Source: Sphingomonadales bacterium UBA2369
Lineage (GTDB): Bacteria > Pseudomonadota > Alphaproteobacteria > Sphingomonadales > Sphingomonadaceae
Assembly: GCA_002344055.1 (NCBI GenBank)
Contig: DDTH01000011.1
Span: 61,036-125,035, forward strand
Length of the DNA: 64,000 nt
Direction of reading: 5' to 3'
In this document: positions 34,110-42,666 of the stretch, one piece after another
Numbering within the stretch: the stretch's first letter is position 1
How the letters are laid out: each line of letters starts with the position of its first letter
Notes under the pieces: model-generated
The model's database searches: none
What the model was told of the DNA's origin: nothing
What the model saw: the letters and a program-made list of their open reading frames with translations, nothing else
Position numbers and translations under genes: made by a program

Positions 34110-34593
34110 TCCCGCGCCTCCCCGCCTGCGCGGCGTGCAGCTGCGCGACCTTGTCCATGATCGTCCTGATGCGCTTTTCGCGCGCGGCCCGGTCCGCCGC
34201 ATTCTCCTCCACCGGCGCCAACGCCGCCCGCGCCGGCCGGCGCAGCTTCATCACCGCCTGCACCAAAGCCATGTCCGGCTTTTCCGCCGCCAGCGCCGTC
34301 GCCGCGACCCGCAGCAGGGCCGCCTCCAGCCGGTCGAAGCCCGCGACGATCACCTCGTCGATACGCGCCGCGAACTCGGGGTATCGCACCCGCAATTCGC
34401 ACACTTCCGGCCAGCTCAGGTCCGCTGCCGCAAGCGCCGCATCGGTGTCGTAACTTTCCGCGAGCACACGCACGAACAGCTTCCGCCTCCTTTCCGTCCA
34501 GCGCAGGCACCGCCGCACCGGCCGCTTTGGCATGCCGCCGCCCCCGCCCTCATCGCCGCCGCCGTCCGCAGGCCCAGGATCACTCCGCGCCAT
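34057..34593 (-). CDS. Terminase small subunit-like protein, RcGTA gp1 position
   Basis: A 178-residue protein with a Gly/Asp-rich start, then WTERRRKLFVRVLAESYDTDAALAAADLSWPEVCELRVRYPEFAARI, a helix-turn-helix-like segment as in small terminases, and a basic C-terminal half. It overlaps the large subunit gene by 53 bases. Start at 34593 has GGGAGA 6 bases upstream. The Met at 34632 would lie inside the leader hairpin, and the Met at 34533 is an alternative. First gene of the cluster. Confidence 0.85.
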   Translation of the reverse strand: MARSDPGPADGGGDEGGGGGMPKRPVRRCLRWTERRRKLFVRVLAESYDTDAALAAADLSWPEVCELRVRYPEFAARIDEVIVAGFDRLEAALLRVAATALAAEKPDMALVQAVMKLRRPARAALAPVEENAADRAAREKRIRTIMDKVAQLHAAQAGRRGNGPGEGDEQPVVGAGDR

Positions 34594-34613
34594 CCCGTCT
34601 CTCCCGGCCATAG

Positions 34614-34648
34614 AAAAAGCCGGCCGCGGCAATGCCGCGCCGGCCTTT
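34614..34648 (-). terminator. Terminator-like leader hairpin before the terminase genes
   Basis: Minus strand: AAAG, GCCGGC, GCGG, CATTG loop, CCGC, GCCGGC and TTTTT. It lies about 70-95 bases after the predicted transcription start and directly before the ribosome site of the first GTA gene. No minus-strand gene ends upstream within 160 bases, so it is more likely an attenuator than a plain terminator. Confidence 0.65.
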
Positions 34649-34720
34649 CGAAATCCCGATCCACCCGAACCCTGCGCTTCCTCACCGAAGCGAATCAGCT
34701 ACACTTTCCGAGCTTCGTAA

Positions 34721-34749
34721 TATTTACCGAATCAGCGTGACGCTGTCAA
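34721..34749 (-). promoter_or_regulatory. Predicted sigma-70-type promoter of the GTA cluster with spacer palindrome
   Basis: Minus strand: TTGACA (34749-34744), 17-base spacer, TAAATA (34726-34721). The region 34680-34800 is AT-rich for this genome. The spacer carries a perfect inverted repeat AGCGT-G-ACGCT (34734-34744), where a repressor would block RNA polymerase. CGAATCAGC occurs twice (about 34691 and 34729). Start of transcription is predicted near 34714. Confidence 0.7.
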
Positions 34750-34814
34750 GAACTATTTTACCCTTTCGGTTATTTTGTTCGTATCGCTCTGGTCCGGATG
34801 CCGGCAAAGACAGG

Positions 34815-35264
34815 CTAGCCAACGAGCATCGCCGCCCGCGCCAGATCCTTCTCCCGCCCGAAGCTCATCAGCAGCGCCTTCAGCTCCGCCACCGAGGGGA
34901 CAAACACCTGCCCCGCGTCCGCCGCAACCGCTTCGCGCGTGGCCAGGGCCGGCGCTCGCCACCCCTCCGCCGCTGCAAAGCTAAAGCCGCCCATCACATC
35001 CACCGGCACCGGCGGCGCGGTCCAGCTGGCCCGCACCCGCGAATGGAAAAGCGCGTCCGCCACGCCCGGCGCCGGTTCGACGCCCACCCGCCGCAGCAAT
35101 GCCGCCGCGTCGCGCTCCGACATCAGCAAATCGACATCCTTCACCGGCCCGGTCGCACCGCCATGCAGGGCGACCGCGGCGCTGCCGATGATCCACCAAT
35201 CGTCCTTGGCGTCCGCCGCCTCGGTCGCGATTTGCCGCAGCGTTTCGGTCAGTTCGGGACTCAC
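34815..35264 (-). CDS. Nucleotidyltransferase-fold protein (AbiEii/MNT-like)
   Basis: A 149-residue protein with WWIIGSAAVALHGGATGPVKDVDLLM: the GS motif followed by a D-x-D pair, as in DNA polymerase beta-type nucleotidyltransferases. The start is a GTG at 35264 overlapping the upstream stop as GTGA. It is often a toxin-like or tRNA/protein-modifying fold. No HEPN partner is seen next to it, so the role is open. Confidence 0.8.
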   Translation of the reverse strand: MSPELTETLRQIATEAADAKDDWWIIGSAAVALHGGATGPVKDVDLLMSERDAAALLRRVGVEPAPGVADALFHSRVRASWTAPPVPVDVMGGFSFAAAEGWRAPALATREAVAADAGQVFVPSVAELKALLMSFGREKDLARAAMLVG

Positions 35265-35629
35265 CCGCGCGGCCGGTTCACCCGCGCCCGCAGCGCCGCC
35301 GTCCGTGTCTCCAGCTCGACGCGTTCCGGCCCGGAAAGCCCGTCGCGGCCATAGCGCAGGCTCAGCCGCCCGATCAGCCGCGCCTCCCGGTCCAGCGCCC
35401 TTGCCTCGCGCCGGCTGATCGTCCCGGCCTCCCGCGCGGCGGCGATCCGCTCGCGCGTCTCGCGCACCTCGGCGCGCGGACTCGGCCCGGGCAGCCGGCT
35501 GTCCGGCAGGAAGGGATTGGCGCGCGCCACCGGCTCGTAGGCCGGCCGCTGGACGATCTGCGCCTGCGCGGGCGCAGCCGTTCCCGCCAGCGCGATCAGG
35601 CTTCCAGTGACGATCATGATCCGGCGCAT
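35261..35629 (-). CDS. Secreted small helical protein, unknown function
   Basis: A 122-residue protein with a signal peptide (MRRIMIVTGSLIALAGTAAPAQA) and a charged helical mature part (AEVRETRERIAAAREAGTISRREARALDREARLI). AGGAG precedes the ATG at 35629. Translationally coupled to the nucleotidyltransferase downstream. Not recognised. Confidence 0.7.
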   Translation of the reverse strand: MRRIMIVTGSLIALAGTAAPAQAQIVQRPAYEPVARANPFLPDSRLPGPSPRAEVRETRERIAAAREAGTISRREARALDREARLIGRLSLRYGRDGLSGPERVELETRTAALRARVNRPRG

Positions 35630-35696
35630 CGTCCGCTCCTCTGTCTCGCCCGCCCGGCATCCGCCGCGCAAGCTGAACCGGTGCCGAACGGCGGAC

Positions 35697-35933
35697 TCAG
35701 GGTGCCGGGAACAGGAGCGTCATCAGCCCGAGCGCCAGTCCCGTCCCCGCCATCGCCTCCAGCGCGACGATCTTGCTGTTGCGGTTCCGCATCGCGCCCG
35801 CGATCGCGGCGGCGACGATGATGACGCCCAGTACGATCAGATTCACCGGGCTGCGAAACCCGGCCGAAAGCGCGGCCGCGAGGTAGAGCGCCGCCGCCGC
35901 GAAGGTCGCGCCCATGGTGATCGCCGTGTTCAT
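35697..35933 (-). CDS. Small three-helix membrane protein
   Basis: A 78-residue protein (MNTAITMGATFAAAALYLAA, then LIVLGVIIVAAAIAGAM and a third helix) with a short basic loop RNRNSK. Not recognised. Between the secreted protein gene and the YqaA gene, same strand. Confidence 0.6.
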   Translation of the reverse strand: MNTAITMGATFAAAALYLAAALSAGFRSPVNLIVLGVIIVAAAIAGAMRNRNSKIVALEAMAGTGLALGLMTLLFPAP

Positions 35934-35989
35934 ATCCCGCCCTCCCGTCAGCCTCCATGGCGCGCGCGCGGCGGAAAACGGATCAGGCC

Positions 35990-36568
35990 CTAGATGAACG
36001 CCACCACCGCGAAGCCGCCAATCAGGGCAAGCAGGCAGATCCAGCCGATCAGGTTCAGCCTTTTCTCGATAAACTCCTGCACCGGCTCGCCGAAGCGCTT
36101 CAGCAGGAAGGCGATCAGGAAGAAGCGGAAGCCGCGGGTGATCAGCGACAGCAATACGAACAACGGAAAATCGAACGCGAACACGCCGCTGGCGATTGTC
36201 ACCAGCTTGAACGGGATCGGCGTCAGCCCCTTGATCAGGATCACCGCCGCGCCCCACTCGGCATAGAGCAGGCGCAGATCCTCCATCTTGCCTTCAAGAT
36301 GGTAGAGCTGCGAAATCCAGATGCCGATACTGTCCCACAGGAACATGCCGATCAGATAACCCAGTATGCCGCCCAGCACGGACGCGACCGTGCAGACCGT
36401 CGCGATCCAGTAGGCCCGCGCCCGGTTGGCGAGCACGACGGGGACCAGGATCACGTCCGGCGGGATCGGGAAGAAGCTCGACTCCGCGAACGACACCGCC
36501 GCCATGCTGCGCACCGCATGGCGATGATGCGCCAGGCGCAGGGTCCAATCGTACAGCTGACGAAACAC
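35990..36568 (-). CDS. YqaA/DedA (VTT) family membrane protein
   Basis: A 192-residue protein with FAESSFFPIPPDVILVPVVLAN near the N-terminus and GLTPIPFKLVTIASGVFAF, the paired re-entrant motifs of the VTT/SNARE-associated family, subgroup YqaA. Relatives act as lipid scramblases or flippases. Confidence 0.92.
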   Translation of the reverse strand: MFRQLYDWTLRLAHHRHAVRSMAAVSFAESSFFPIPPDVILVPVVLANRARAYWIATVCTVASVLGGILGYLIGMFLWDSIGIWISQLYHLEGKMEDLRLLYAEWGAAVILIKGLTPIPFKLVTIASGVFAFDFPLFVLLSLITRGFRFFLIAFLLKRFGEPVQEFIEKRLNLIGWICLLALIGGFAVVAFI

Positions 36569-36660
36569 GTGGAAAAACCGCCCCCGGAGAATGAACGCGC
36601 GGCCTTAGGGGATAATCGCCAACCTCGCCAGCGCGTTGCCGCGGAGCGGGCCGGGGAAGG

Positions 36661-37359
36661 CTATTTCAGCTCGCCGGCGAAGCCGTCGAGGTCAGCGAAT
36701 TCGACGCCAACCTGGCCATATTCGCCGGGGATCAATTGTATGCCTGCCTCGGGTAACTGAACCAACAGGGCCAGCACCTCGTCGTATCGCGCCGCCGGCT
36801 CCGCCCGAATTTCAAGATAGGGAATAGGCCGCATCGCCCCCATGGTCCGAAGATGCGCGCTGATCTCTTGCGCAGTGGCTGCCCCGCCGTTCCACAGGAA
36901 TATCCCGTTCGCCTGGATCACGATCCGGTTCGTATTGTCGGTCTCGCGCACCACTCCCTCATGGATCAGCGGCAGATCGTAGGCCAGCGGAAGAGCGGCC
37001 GGCCGGCTGAACCATAGCCGGAGGAAGCCGGCTCGCTGCATCTGATGGATCGCTCCGGCGACGCAGCGCCAAGGCAGATCCGGTGCACCGAGGACTAGGA
37101 CGGCGGGGAATTCCCGTACGGTTCCATATTGCCGTTCCTGCATGCGGACGAAATCTTCCAGCTCGCGCACTGCCCGCGCCGACAGGGCGTCGCCGTCACC
37201 CCGCTCGCCATTCAGGGTGGCATGGCACTCGCCATTCCGGATGCTCAGGCTCACCTCGACCGGCGGGGCCTGATCCGAATTGTTCGAGACATTGTCCGCA
37301 CCCGTACCGCAAGCGGCGGCCAAGGAGGCCAGCGCGGCTGTGATGCCGGCCCGGCGCAT
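36661..37359 (-). CDS. Lipoprotein with two tandem ExbD-like domains (paralogue of 42667-43509)
   Basis: A 232-residue protein with lipobox LAAAC at the N-terminus. Two repeats of an ExbD-like periplasmic fold: SLSIRNGECHATLNGE..PWRCVAGAIHQMQRAGFLRL and NRIVIQANGIFLWNGG..PIPYLEIRAEPAARYDEVLAL. It starts by a TGATG overlap with the GST gene. It lacks the TM anchor of ExbD, so it is not a TonB-motor subunit. Function unknown. Confidence 0.72.
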   Translation of the reverse strand: MRRAGITAALASLAAACGTGADNVSNNSDQAPPVEVSLSIRNGECHATLNGERGDGDALSARAVRELEDFVRMQERQYGTVREFPAVLVLGAPDLPWRCVAGAIHQMQRAGFLRLWFSRPAALPLAYDLPLIHEGVVRETDNTNRIVIQANGIFLWNGGAATAQEISAHLRTMGAMRPIPYLEIRAEPAARYDEVLALLVQLPEAGIQLIPGEYGQVGVEFADLDGFAGELK

Positions 37360-38012
37360 CAGGCGGTCGCCCGCACCTTGGCGAAGAAGGCCGTTTCCCT
37401 GTCCACCCACTCACCCAGGCTCGGCCGCGCCAGGATCGCGTCCAGCCAGGCCAAAGTGCGCGGGTGGCCGCTAATGTCGATGCCCAGGTGCCGGGTCAGG
37501 TTCGCCAGCGGACTCGCCACCGCCAGATCGGCCAAAGTGATGCGCTCCTCGACCAGGAAGCCGCCCGCGTCCGGCACCTGCCCCTCCAGATAGTCGAGCA
37601 AGGGCGGCAGCAATTCCCGCTCGGCCCGGTCGGCTGCGGCGGCGTCGCCCGGCCGCTTCAGAAACATCGGCGCGACGACGCGGTTGAAGAAAAGATGGCG
37701 GCCGCATTCCATCAGCATCGTGTCGGCGAATTCGTCCCACCACACGCAGCGCGCCCGGGCGCGGGCCTCGACGGGGATCAAATTCGGCTCCGGCTTCAGC
37801 GCGTCCAGATAGGCGATGATCGCGCTCGAATCCGCGATCGCGAAATCGCCATCCGTCAGCGCCGGCATCTTCCCGAACGGACTCGCCGCGCGGAAGTCGG
37901 GATTCTGGTCGCCGATCCCGACCGGCCGCAGCTCGAGCGCGATCCCTTTCTCGGCGGCGAAGGCCAGCACCTTGCGCACGAACGGCGACATGGACGAACC
38001 GTAGAGGATCAT
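37359..38012 (-). CDS. Glutathione S-transferase family protein
   Basis: A 217-residue protein. N-terminal thioredoxin-like domain MILYGSSMSPFVRKVLAFAAEKGI with Ser as likely catalytic residue and the cis-Pro/ADSSAI glutathione-binding motif, followed by an all-helical C-terminal domain (ITLADLAVASPLANL). Substrate unknown. Confidence 0.92.
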   Translation of the reverse strand: MILYGSSMSPFVRKVLAFAAEKGIALELRPVGIGDQNPDFRAASPFGKMPALTDGDFAIADSSAIIAYLDALKPEPNLIPVEARARARCVWWDEFADTMLMECGRHLFFNRVVAPMFLKRPGDAAAADRAERELLPPLLDYLEGQVPDAGGFLVEERITLADLAVASPLANLTRHLGIDISGHPRTLAWLDAILARPSLGEWVDRETAFFAKVRATA

Positions 38013-38074
38013 GCTGCGTCTCCCTTGCGAGGCAGGCTCTCCGGCCCGCCTTCGTTTTCTATCGCAACTGGTCT

Positions 38075-38132
38075 AGGGTCCGTACTCGATATCCGCAATG
38101 GTCGGACGGAGCGGATATCGAGTACGGACCCT
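38075..38132. repeat. Perfect 22-bp inverted repeat with 14-base loop
   Basis: Left arm 38075-38096 (AGGGTCCGTACTCGATATCC..), right arm 38111-38132, no mismatches. It lies between the divergent GST (start 38012) and cupin (start 38194) genes. It has no T-tract on either strand, so terminator function is unlikely. It may be a regulatory cruciform site or a REP-type repeat. Confidence 0.85.
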
Positions 38133-38193
38133 CGCCCGCTTGCATGCCCATCACAACTGGCGCGCGGCACGCGGGGCCGCTACCGTCCGGCCC

Positions 38194-39048
38194 ATGACGA
38201 TCCCCCCGCCGATCGCCTCGCTGGCCGGACTCGTCGCGCCTCTTTCCACCGACGCATTCCGGGCCTTGCTCGAAGCGCACCGGCCGCATCTCGCGCAGAC
38301 CGGGGACCCCGCCCGTCATGCCGGCCTGATCGATTGGGACACGGCCATGGCCGGCCTCTCCGACGGCACGTTCGAACCCGGCGATATCCGCCTCTACCGC
38401 AACCGCAGGAAGGTCCCGTCCCTCTTCGTCAAGGTCCCGCCGCCCGCCCGCGCCGAACTGGTCCGGCAGATGCAGGGCGAGGATGCCGGCTTCATCGTCA
38501 ACCGGGTCGAGCGCCGCGTCCCCGCCATCGCCAGCCTCTGCGCGGCTTTGGCCGGCGAGACCGGCGACAACGTCACTGCCGGCCTGGTCGCCACTTGCGG
38601 CGCGGGCAGCGCGCTGGATCTGCATTTCGATCCCTACGACCTGGTCGTGCTCCAGCTCGATGGCGCGAAGCGCTGGGAAGTGTTCGCCGACCCGGTCGAT
38701 CATCCGTTCGAGGGCATGAACGTCTTTCCCTCCGCGCCGCCGACCGAGAAAGTGCTGACCGCCGATCTCGGCCCCGGCGACTGGCTGTTCGTCCCGGCCG
38801 GCTATCATCATCGCTGCGACACCATTGGCGCGCGCTCGCTCCACCTCAGCCTGATGTTCTACCCGCTCAGCCTGCCGCGCATCGCCGATCTGCTGAAGCG
38901 CGAGCTGCTGGTCGACCCGGCCGACCGGGCGTCACTGCGCCGCGCAGGCGAAGCGGAGATCAAGCGCGCGCTGATCGGCCGGATCGAAGCCATGTCGCTC
39001 GACGATTTGCTGCGGCGTCACCGCGACCTGCCGGTGGCGGACGGCTGA
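38194..39048 (+). CDS. Cupin/JmjC-type oxygenase
   Basis: A 284-residue protein with iron ligands HFD in ALDLHFDPYDLVVLQLDGAKRWEVF and a distal His in GARSLHLSL, preceded by GDWLFVPAGYHHRCDT. This matches cupin_4/JmjC ribosomal-oxygenase-like enzymes. The start at 38194 skips an upstream stretch that lies partly in the 22-bp inverted repeat. Confidence 0.88.
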   Translation: MTIPPPIASLAGLVAPLSTDAFRALLEAHRPHLAQTGDPARHAGLIDWDTAMAGLSDGTFEPGDIRLYRNRRKVPSLFVKVPPPARAELVRQMQGEDAGFIVNRVERRVPAIASLCAALAGETGDNVTAGLVATCGAGSALDLHFDPYDLVVLQLDGAKRWEVFADPVDHPFEGMNVFPSAPPTEKVLTADLGPGDWLFVPAGYHHRCDTIGARSLHLSLMFYPLSLPRIADLLKRELLVDPADRASLRRAGEAEIKRALIGRIEAMSLDDLLRRHRDLPVADG

Positions 39049-39081
39049 TGGCCCGGCGCCGGACCGGCTGACACCCTGCCG

Positions 39082-39873
39082 TCAGCCGGAGCGCCACTGC
39101 GCAAGCTGACGGCCGCTATGGCGGTTGACGATTTCGACCTGATCGAATCGCACCGACACGATGCAGACCGGTCCCTGTTCCGGGTTCGGCGCACGGCATT
39201 GTATCGCCCGGCCGTCGGCCAGCCTGGCCAGCCGCCCGGTCAGCACAAGTTCCCAATCCCCTGGTCCAGGCAGGCCGCCGCCCGCAAAATCCTGCCGCGC
39301 CTGATAGGGCCGCCCGTCGCGTCGGGCCGTCCGCGGCTCTTCGGCGGAAAAGAATTGGGCAATGCCGACCGGTACGGCGGCACTCGCGCCACTCCCGCAA
39401 TGCGGCGTCAGCACCCAGGGATCGGCGACCCAGAAACCCTCGACCGCTTCATAACCGTCCGCGCCGATCGCGGCCGCCACCGGGCTTTCCGCAGTCAAAT
39501 CCGGGACGATGTTCAATTCCACCCGTCGCGTCGCCGGATCGAAGCGCACCGGTGCATCCGGCGCCTGCGACAGGCCGCACCCCAGCCGGATGCGGAAGGC
39601 GAAGCGGCGGCCGTCCAGCGCCGCCTGCGCCGCCCGGTCGTCCGCCCCGGTCATGGCCGCGCTGCGCGCTCTGATCGCCGCGACCAGAATCGCCTCACGA
39701 TCCAGCAACGGCTCGGGCGCTGCCGCCGTCGGCGCCGGCGCCGGCGTGGCGATGTTTGCGGGCGGCGGCTCCGCCTCGTTCTGGGGCGGCTGGAACGGCC
39801 GCATCTCGCACGCGGCCAGCAGCAGCAAGGCCGGAGGCACGGCATAGCGGGGAACGGTCAGACGCCAGGTCAT
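39082..39873 (-). CDS. Lipoprotein of unknown function
   Basis: A 263-residue protein with lipobox LLAAC, a Pro/Ala linker, and a beta-rich domain with four Cys (LGCGLSQ, PHCGSG, IQCRAPN, PVCIVS). The start at 39873 is chosen for the signal peptide. Not recognised. Confidence 0.7.
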   Translation of the reverse strand: MTWRLTVPRYAVPPALLLLAACEMRPFQPPQNEAEPPPANIATPAPAPTAAAPEPLLDREAILVAAIRARSAAMTGADDRAAQAALDGRRFAFRIRLGCGLSQAPDAPVRFDPATRRVELNIVPDLTAESPVAAAIGADGYEAVEGFWVADPWVLTPHCGSGASAAVPVGIAQFFSAEEPRTARRDGRPYQARQDFAGGGLPGPGDWELVLTGRLARLADGRAIQCRAPNPEQGPVCIVSVRFDQVEIVNRHSGRQLAQWRSG

Positions 39874-39964
39874 GGCCCGACCACTAGCATAACCATCTAT
39901 GCTTGCGGCGCTTTTCTCGGACCTGCTCTTGCGCCAGCCGGAAAACCCGTCGAATGCAGGGGCC

Positions 39965-41281
39965 ATGCCGTTCGATCAGATCGTCACGCTCGTCGTGCTG
40001 GCGGCGGTCATTCTGGCCCTGGTGTTCGACAAGGGCAGGGCCGACGTCGTCGCGCTGACCGGGGCGGCCGTACTGCTCATCACCGGCGTCGTCCGGCCGG
40101 TCGAGGTGCAGGGCGCATTCGCCAGCCCGGCGATCATCGCCTTGGCGTCGCTCTTCGTCATCGCCTACGCGATGGAATTGTCGGGCCTGCTCGACAGCGC
40201 GATCCGGGGCATGGTGGGATTGTGCAGACGGATCGGCCAGGCTGGCATCTGGGTCCTGATCTCGGTTTGCGGCGCGGCCTCGGCCTTTCTGAACAACACG
40301 CCGATCGTCGTGTTGAGCGCGCCGCTGGTCCGGGAAGTCGCGCAGTCGATGAAGCTGCCGCCGCGGCGCTATCTGATCCCCTTGTCCTACGCTGCGGTGC
40401 TGGGCGGCTGCTGCACGCTCGTCGGCACTTCGACCAATTTGCTGGTGGACAATATGGCCAGCCTCGCCGGGCAGCCGCGCTTCGGCATTTTCGAGATCAC
40501 GCCCGTCGGCCTGTCCGTCGCCCTCGCCGGCGGCGCCTATCTCATTCTGCTCAGCCCCCGTCTGCTCAGATCGGCCGAGATGCGCGCGGAGCCGGAAGAT
40601 GACGGGCAACTCCGCCGCGTCGACGATCCGGGCCTGGCCGGGTCGCAGGTCGGCGATCCGGAGGCGTTCGCGGAGCAGCGGCCTCTCCGTCCGCTGCGCG
40701 CGCTCGTCTCGGCCGGCGTTTTCGTCGGCGTGATCGCCCTCGCCGCGCTCAACGTCGCGCCCATCGCCGCCTGCGCCTTCGCCGGTGCGATCCTGCTGAT
40801 CCTGCTCAGGATCATCACCGCGGACGAGGCCTATTCCGGCCTGCGTCCCGACATATTGATGCTCATCGCGGGAATGATCGTTCTGGGCATCGCGGTCGAG
40901 GAAAGCGGCCTCGCCAGCCAGGCGACCCAACGGATGGTGGGTTCGCTGGAGGGCATGCACCCGCTGCTCGCTCTGGCGATCCTTTATGGCGCGACGCTTT
41001 TCCTGACGGAGTTGCTGAGCAACGCGACGGTCGCGGTGCTGATCACCCCCCTGGCGGTGGCGCTGGCCGAGACGCTGGCCGTCGATCCGCGGCCGTTCCT
41101 GGTGGCGGTGATGGTCGCCGCCAGTGCCGCCTTCGCCACGCCATTCGGCTACCAGACCAACGTGCTGGTCTACAAAATCGGCAATTACAGCTTCATGGAT
41201 TTCGTCCGCGTCGGCCTGCCGCTGAACCTGATTACCTGGGTGGTCGGCGTGGCCGCGATCTGGTTCTTCTTCCCCTTCTAA
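39965..41281 (+). CDS. SLC13/ArsB-like anion transporter
   Basis: A 438-residue protein with about 11 TM helices. Two inverted substrate loops are visible: SAFLNNTPIVVLSAPLVREVA with CCTLVGTSTNLLVD, and LLSNATVAVLITPLAVALAE with FATPFGYQTNVLV. It lacks the TrkA-C domains often present between the halves. An alternative start at 39899 would add 22 residues. Likely sodium/sulfate or dicarboxylate type. Confidence 0.9.
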   Translation: MPFDQIVTLVVLAAVILALVFDKGRADVVALTGAAVLLITGVVRPVEVQGAFASPAIIALASLFVIAYAMELSGLLDSAIRGMVGLCRRIGQAGIWVLISVCGAASAFLNNTPIVVLSAPLVREVAQSMKLPPRRYLIPLSYAAVLGGCCTLVGTSTNLLVDNMASLAGQPRFGIFEITPVGLSVALAGGAYLILLSPRLLRSAEMRAEPEDDGQLRRVDDPGLAGSQVGDPEAFAEQRPLRPLRALVSAGVFVGVIALAALNVAPIAACAFAGAILLILLRIITADEAYSGLRPDILMLIAGMIVLGIAVEESGLASQATQRMVGSLEGMHPLLALAILYGATLFLTELLSNATVAVLITPLAVALAETLAVDPRPFLVAVMVAASAAFATPFGYQTNVLVYKIGNYSFMDFVRVGLPLNLITWVVGVAAIWFFFPF

Positions 41282-42606
41282 CCTTGCTTGCCAGGTGTCG
41301 GCGCCGGGTCCGCAGAAGCGGCACTCGCCCGCCGCATCGGCGGACGCTTCAGGTACGTCAGCCAGCGCCACAGCCACTCCACCGGCCCGAAACGGAAATG
41401 CCGCAGCCAGAGCGGGCTAAGGATCAGCTGCGCCACCCAGATCGCCAGTACGTAATAATAAAGCTGGTGCCGCTCCCATTGCCCGAACTGGGCGAAGAGG
41501 ATGAACACGATCAGCGCGATCAGCGAATGCGCGAGATAGTTCGTCACCGCCATCTGCCCGACCGCGGCGAGGCTCCGCCTGAGCCAGCCCAGTATCCCGG
41601 AGCGGACGAACAGCAGCAACGCGCCGACATGGCCAAGCGTCATGGCCAGCCGCCCCAGATCGTAGCTCGGCGCGACCTGCACGAACGCGACCGCGCTGAA
41701 CTGATGGTCGATCAGCCAGCGCACCTCGGCAATGTTCACCGTGAGCCCGATCGCATAGCCCACGATCATCATGGCCCAGTAGAGCCACACCGGCCGGGCG
41801 AGCGTCAGCACGCCTCCTTTGAACAGGGCCATGCCGATCAGCATCATCCCGAACACATCGAAGAAATAGCGGTACGTGCCCCAGCCGTGCCACCCGGAGC
41901 TTTCGTGCGCGAGCGAGAGGAAGGCCTCGCCATAGCCGCTGGTGTGATGCGCGATCGTCTCCGCGACCTCGCCCGGCGTCGAAACATAATCGCCGGCAAG
42001 ACCCTCCCAGCCCGCGACCGCCTCTTCCTGAGCGGCGGTGCGTTCTTCGGGATCGGGCTGCTCCGCTACGGCCTGTTCGTAGGCCGCATAGGTTTCGAGA
42101 TTCTGCCAGGTCTCCTTGCCGGTCCACGCCGCGCCCAGCAGCAACCCCGCGACCCCGATCGCCAGCAATGCGCGGGTCCCGAGCGTGCGGAACGGCACCA
42201 CGACCAGGGCAATGATGCCGTACATGTAGAGGATGTCGCCGGACCACAGCAGGATGAAGGCGTTGACCATCCCGAAGGCGACCAGCCACAGATTGCGCCG
42301 CACATAGATGTCGCCGGCATCCCGCCGCCCCGACCCTTCCAGCCGCGTCATGAACAGTACGACGCTCGCCCCGAACAACATGGAGAACAAGGCGCGCTGC
42401 GTGCCTTCGAAGCCGACTTCCGTGACGATCCACGCCCACAAATTCGCGCCCTCCGCGCCGCCCGCATTGGCCGGGTTGGCGTAAGCGTCCGGCAGGCCCA
42501 TGCCGGTGACGTTCATCAACAGGATGCCGAACAAAGCCACGCCGCGCAGCACGTCCAACGTCTCGATCCGGTCGGCGGTCGGTCCAGTCTCAACGATGCT
42601 CGTCAT
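41278..42606 (-). CDS. DUF418 (YeiB-like) membrane protein
   Basis: A 442-residue protein: RIETLDVLRGVALFGILLMNV at the N-terminus, many TM helices, and the C-terminal DUF418 domain (GQMAVTNYLAHSLIALIVF.. FGPVEWLWRWLTY). It overlaps the convergent transporter gene by 4 bases. Function not known. Related to acyltransferase-3 type proteins. Confidence 0.92.
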   Translation of the reverse strand: MTSIVETGPTADRIETLDVLRGVALFGILLMNVTGMGLPDAYANPANAGGAEGANLWAWIVTEVGFEGTQRALFSMLFGASVVLFMTRLEGSGRRDAGDIYVRRNLWLVAFGMVNAFILLWSGDILYMYGIIALVVVPFRTLGTRALLAIGVAGLLLGAAWTGKETWQNLETYAAYEQAVAEQPDPEERTAAQEEAVAGWEGLAGDYVSTPGEVAETIAHHTSGYGEAFLSLAHESSGWHGWGTYRYFFDVFGMMLIGMALFKGGVLTLARPVWLYWAMMIVGYAIGLTVNIAEVRWLIDHQFSAVAFVQVAPSYDLGRLAMTLGHVGALLLFVRSGILGWLRRSLAAVGQMAVTNYLAHSLIALIVFILFAQFGQWERHQLYYYVLAIWVAQLILSPLWLRHFRFGPVEWLWRWLTYLKRPPMRRASAASADPAPTPGKQG

Positions 42607-42666
42607 CCGCGTCCCCCCGGTCGCCAGATCATGCAGCTGCTACTGCAATTCTTCCGCTCCTGCGAG

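Noticed and set aside
10580..34593. Complete prophage
   Set aside because: No integrase, repressor, replication or lysis genes and no att repeats seen. Gene order follows GTAs.
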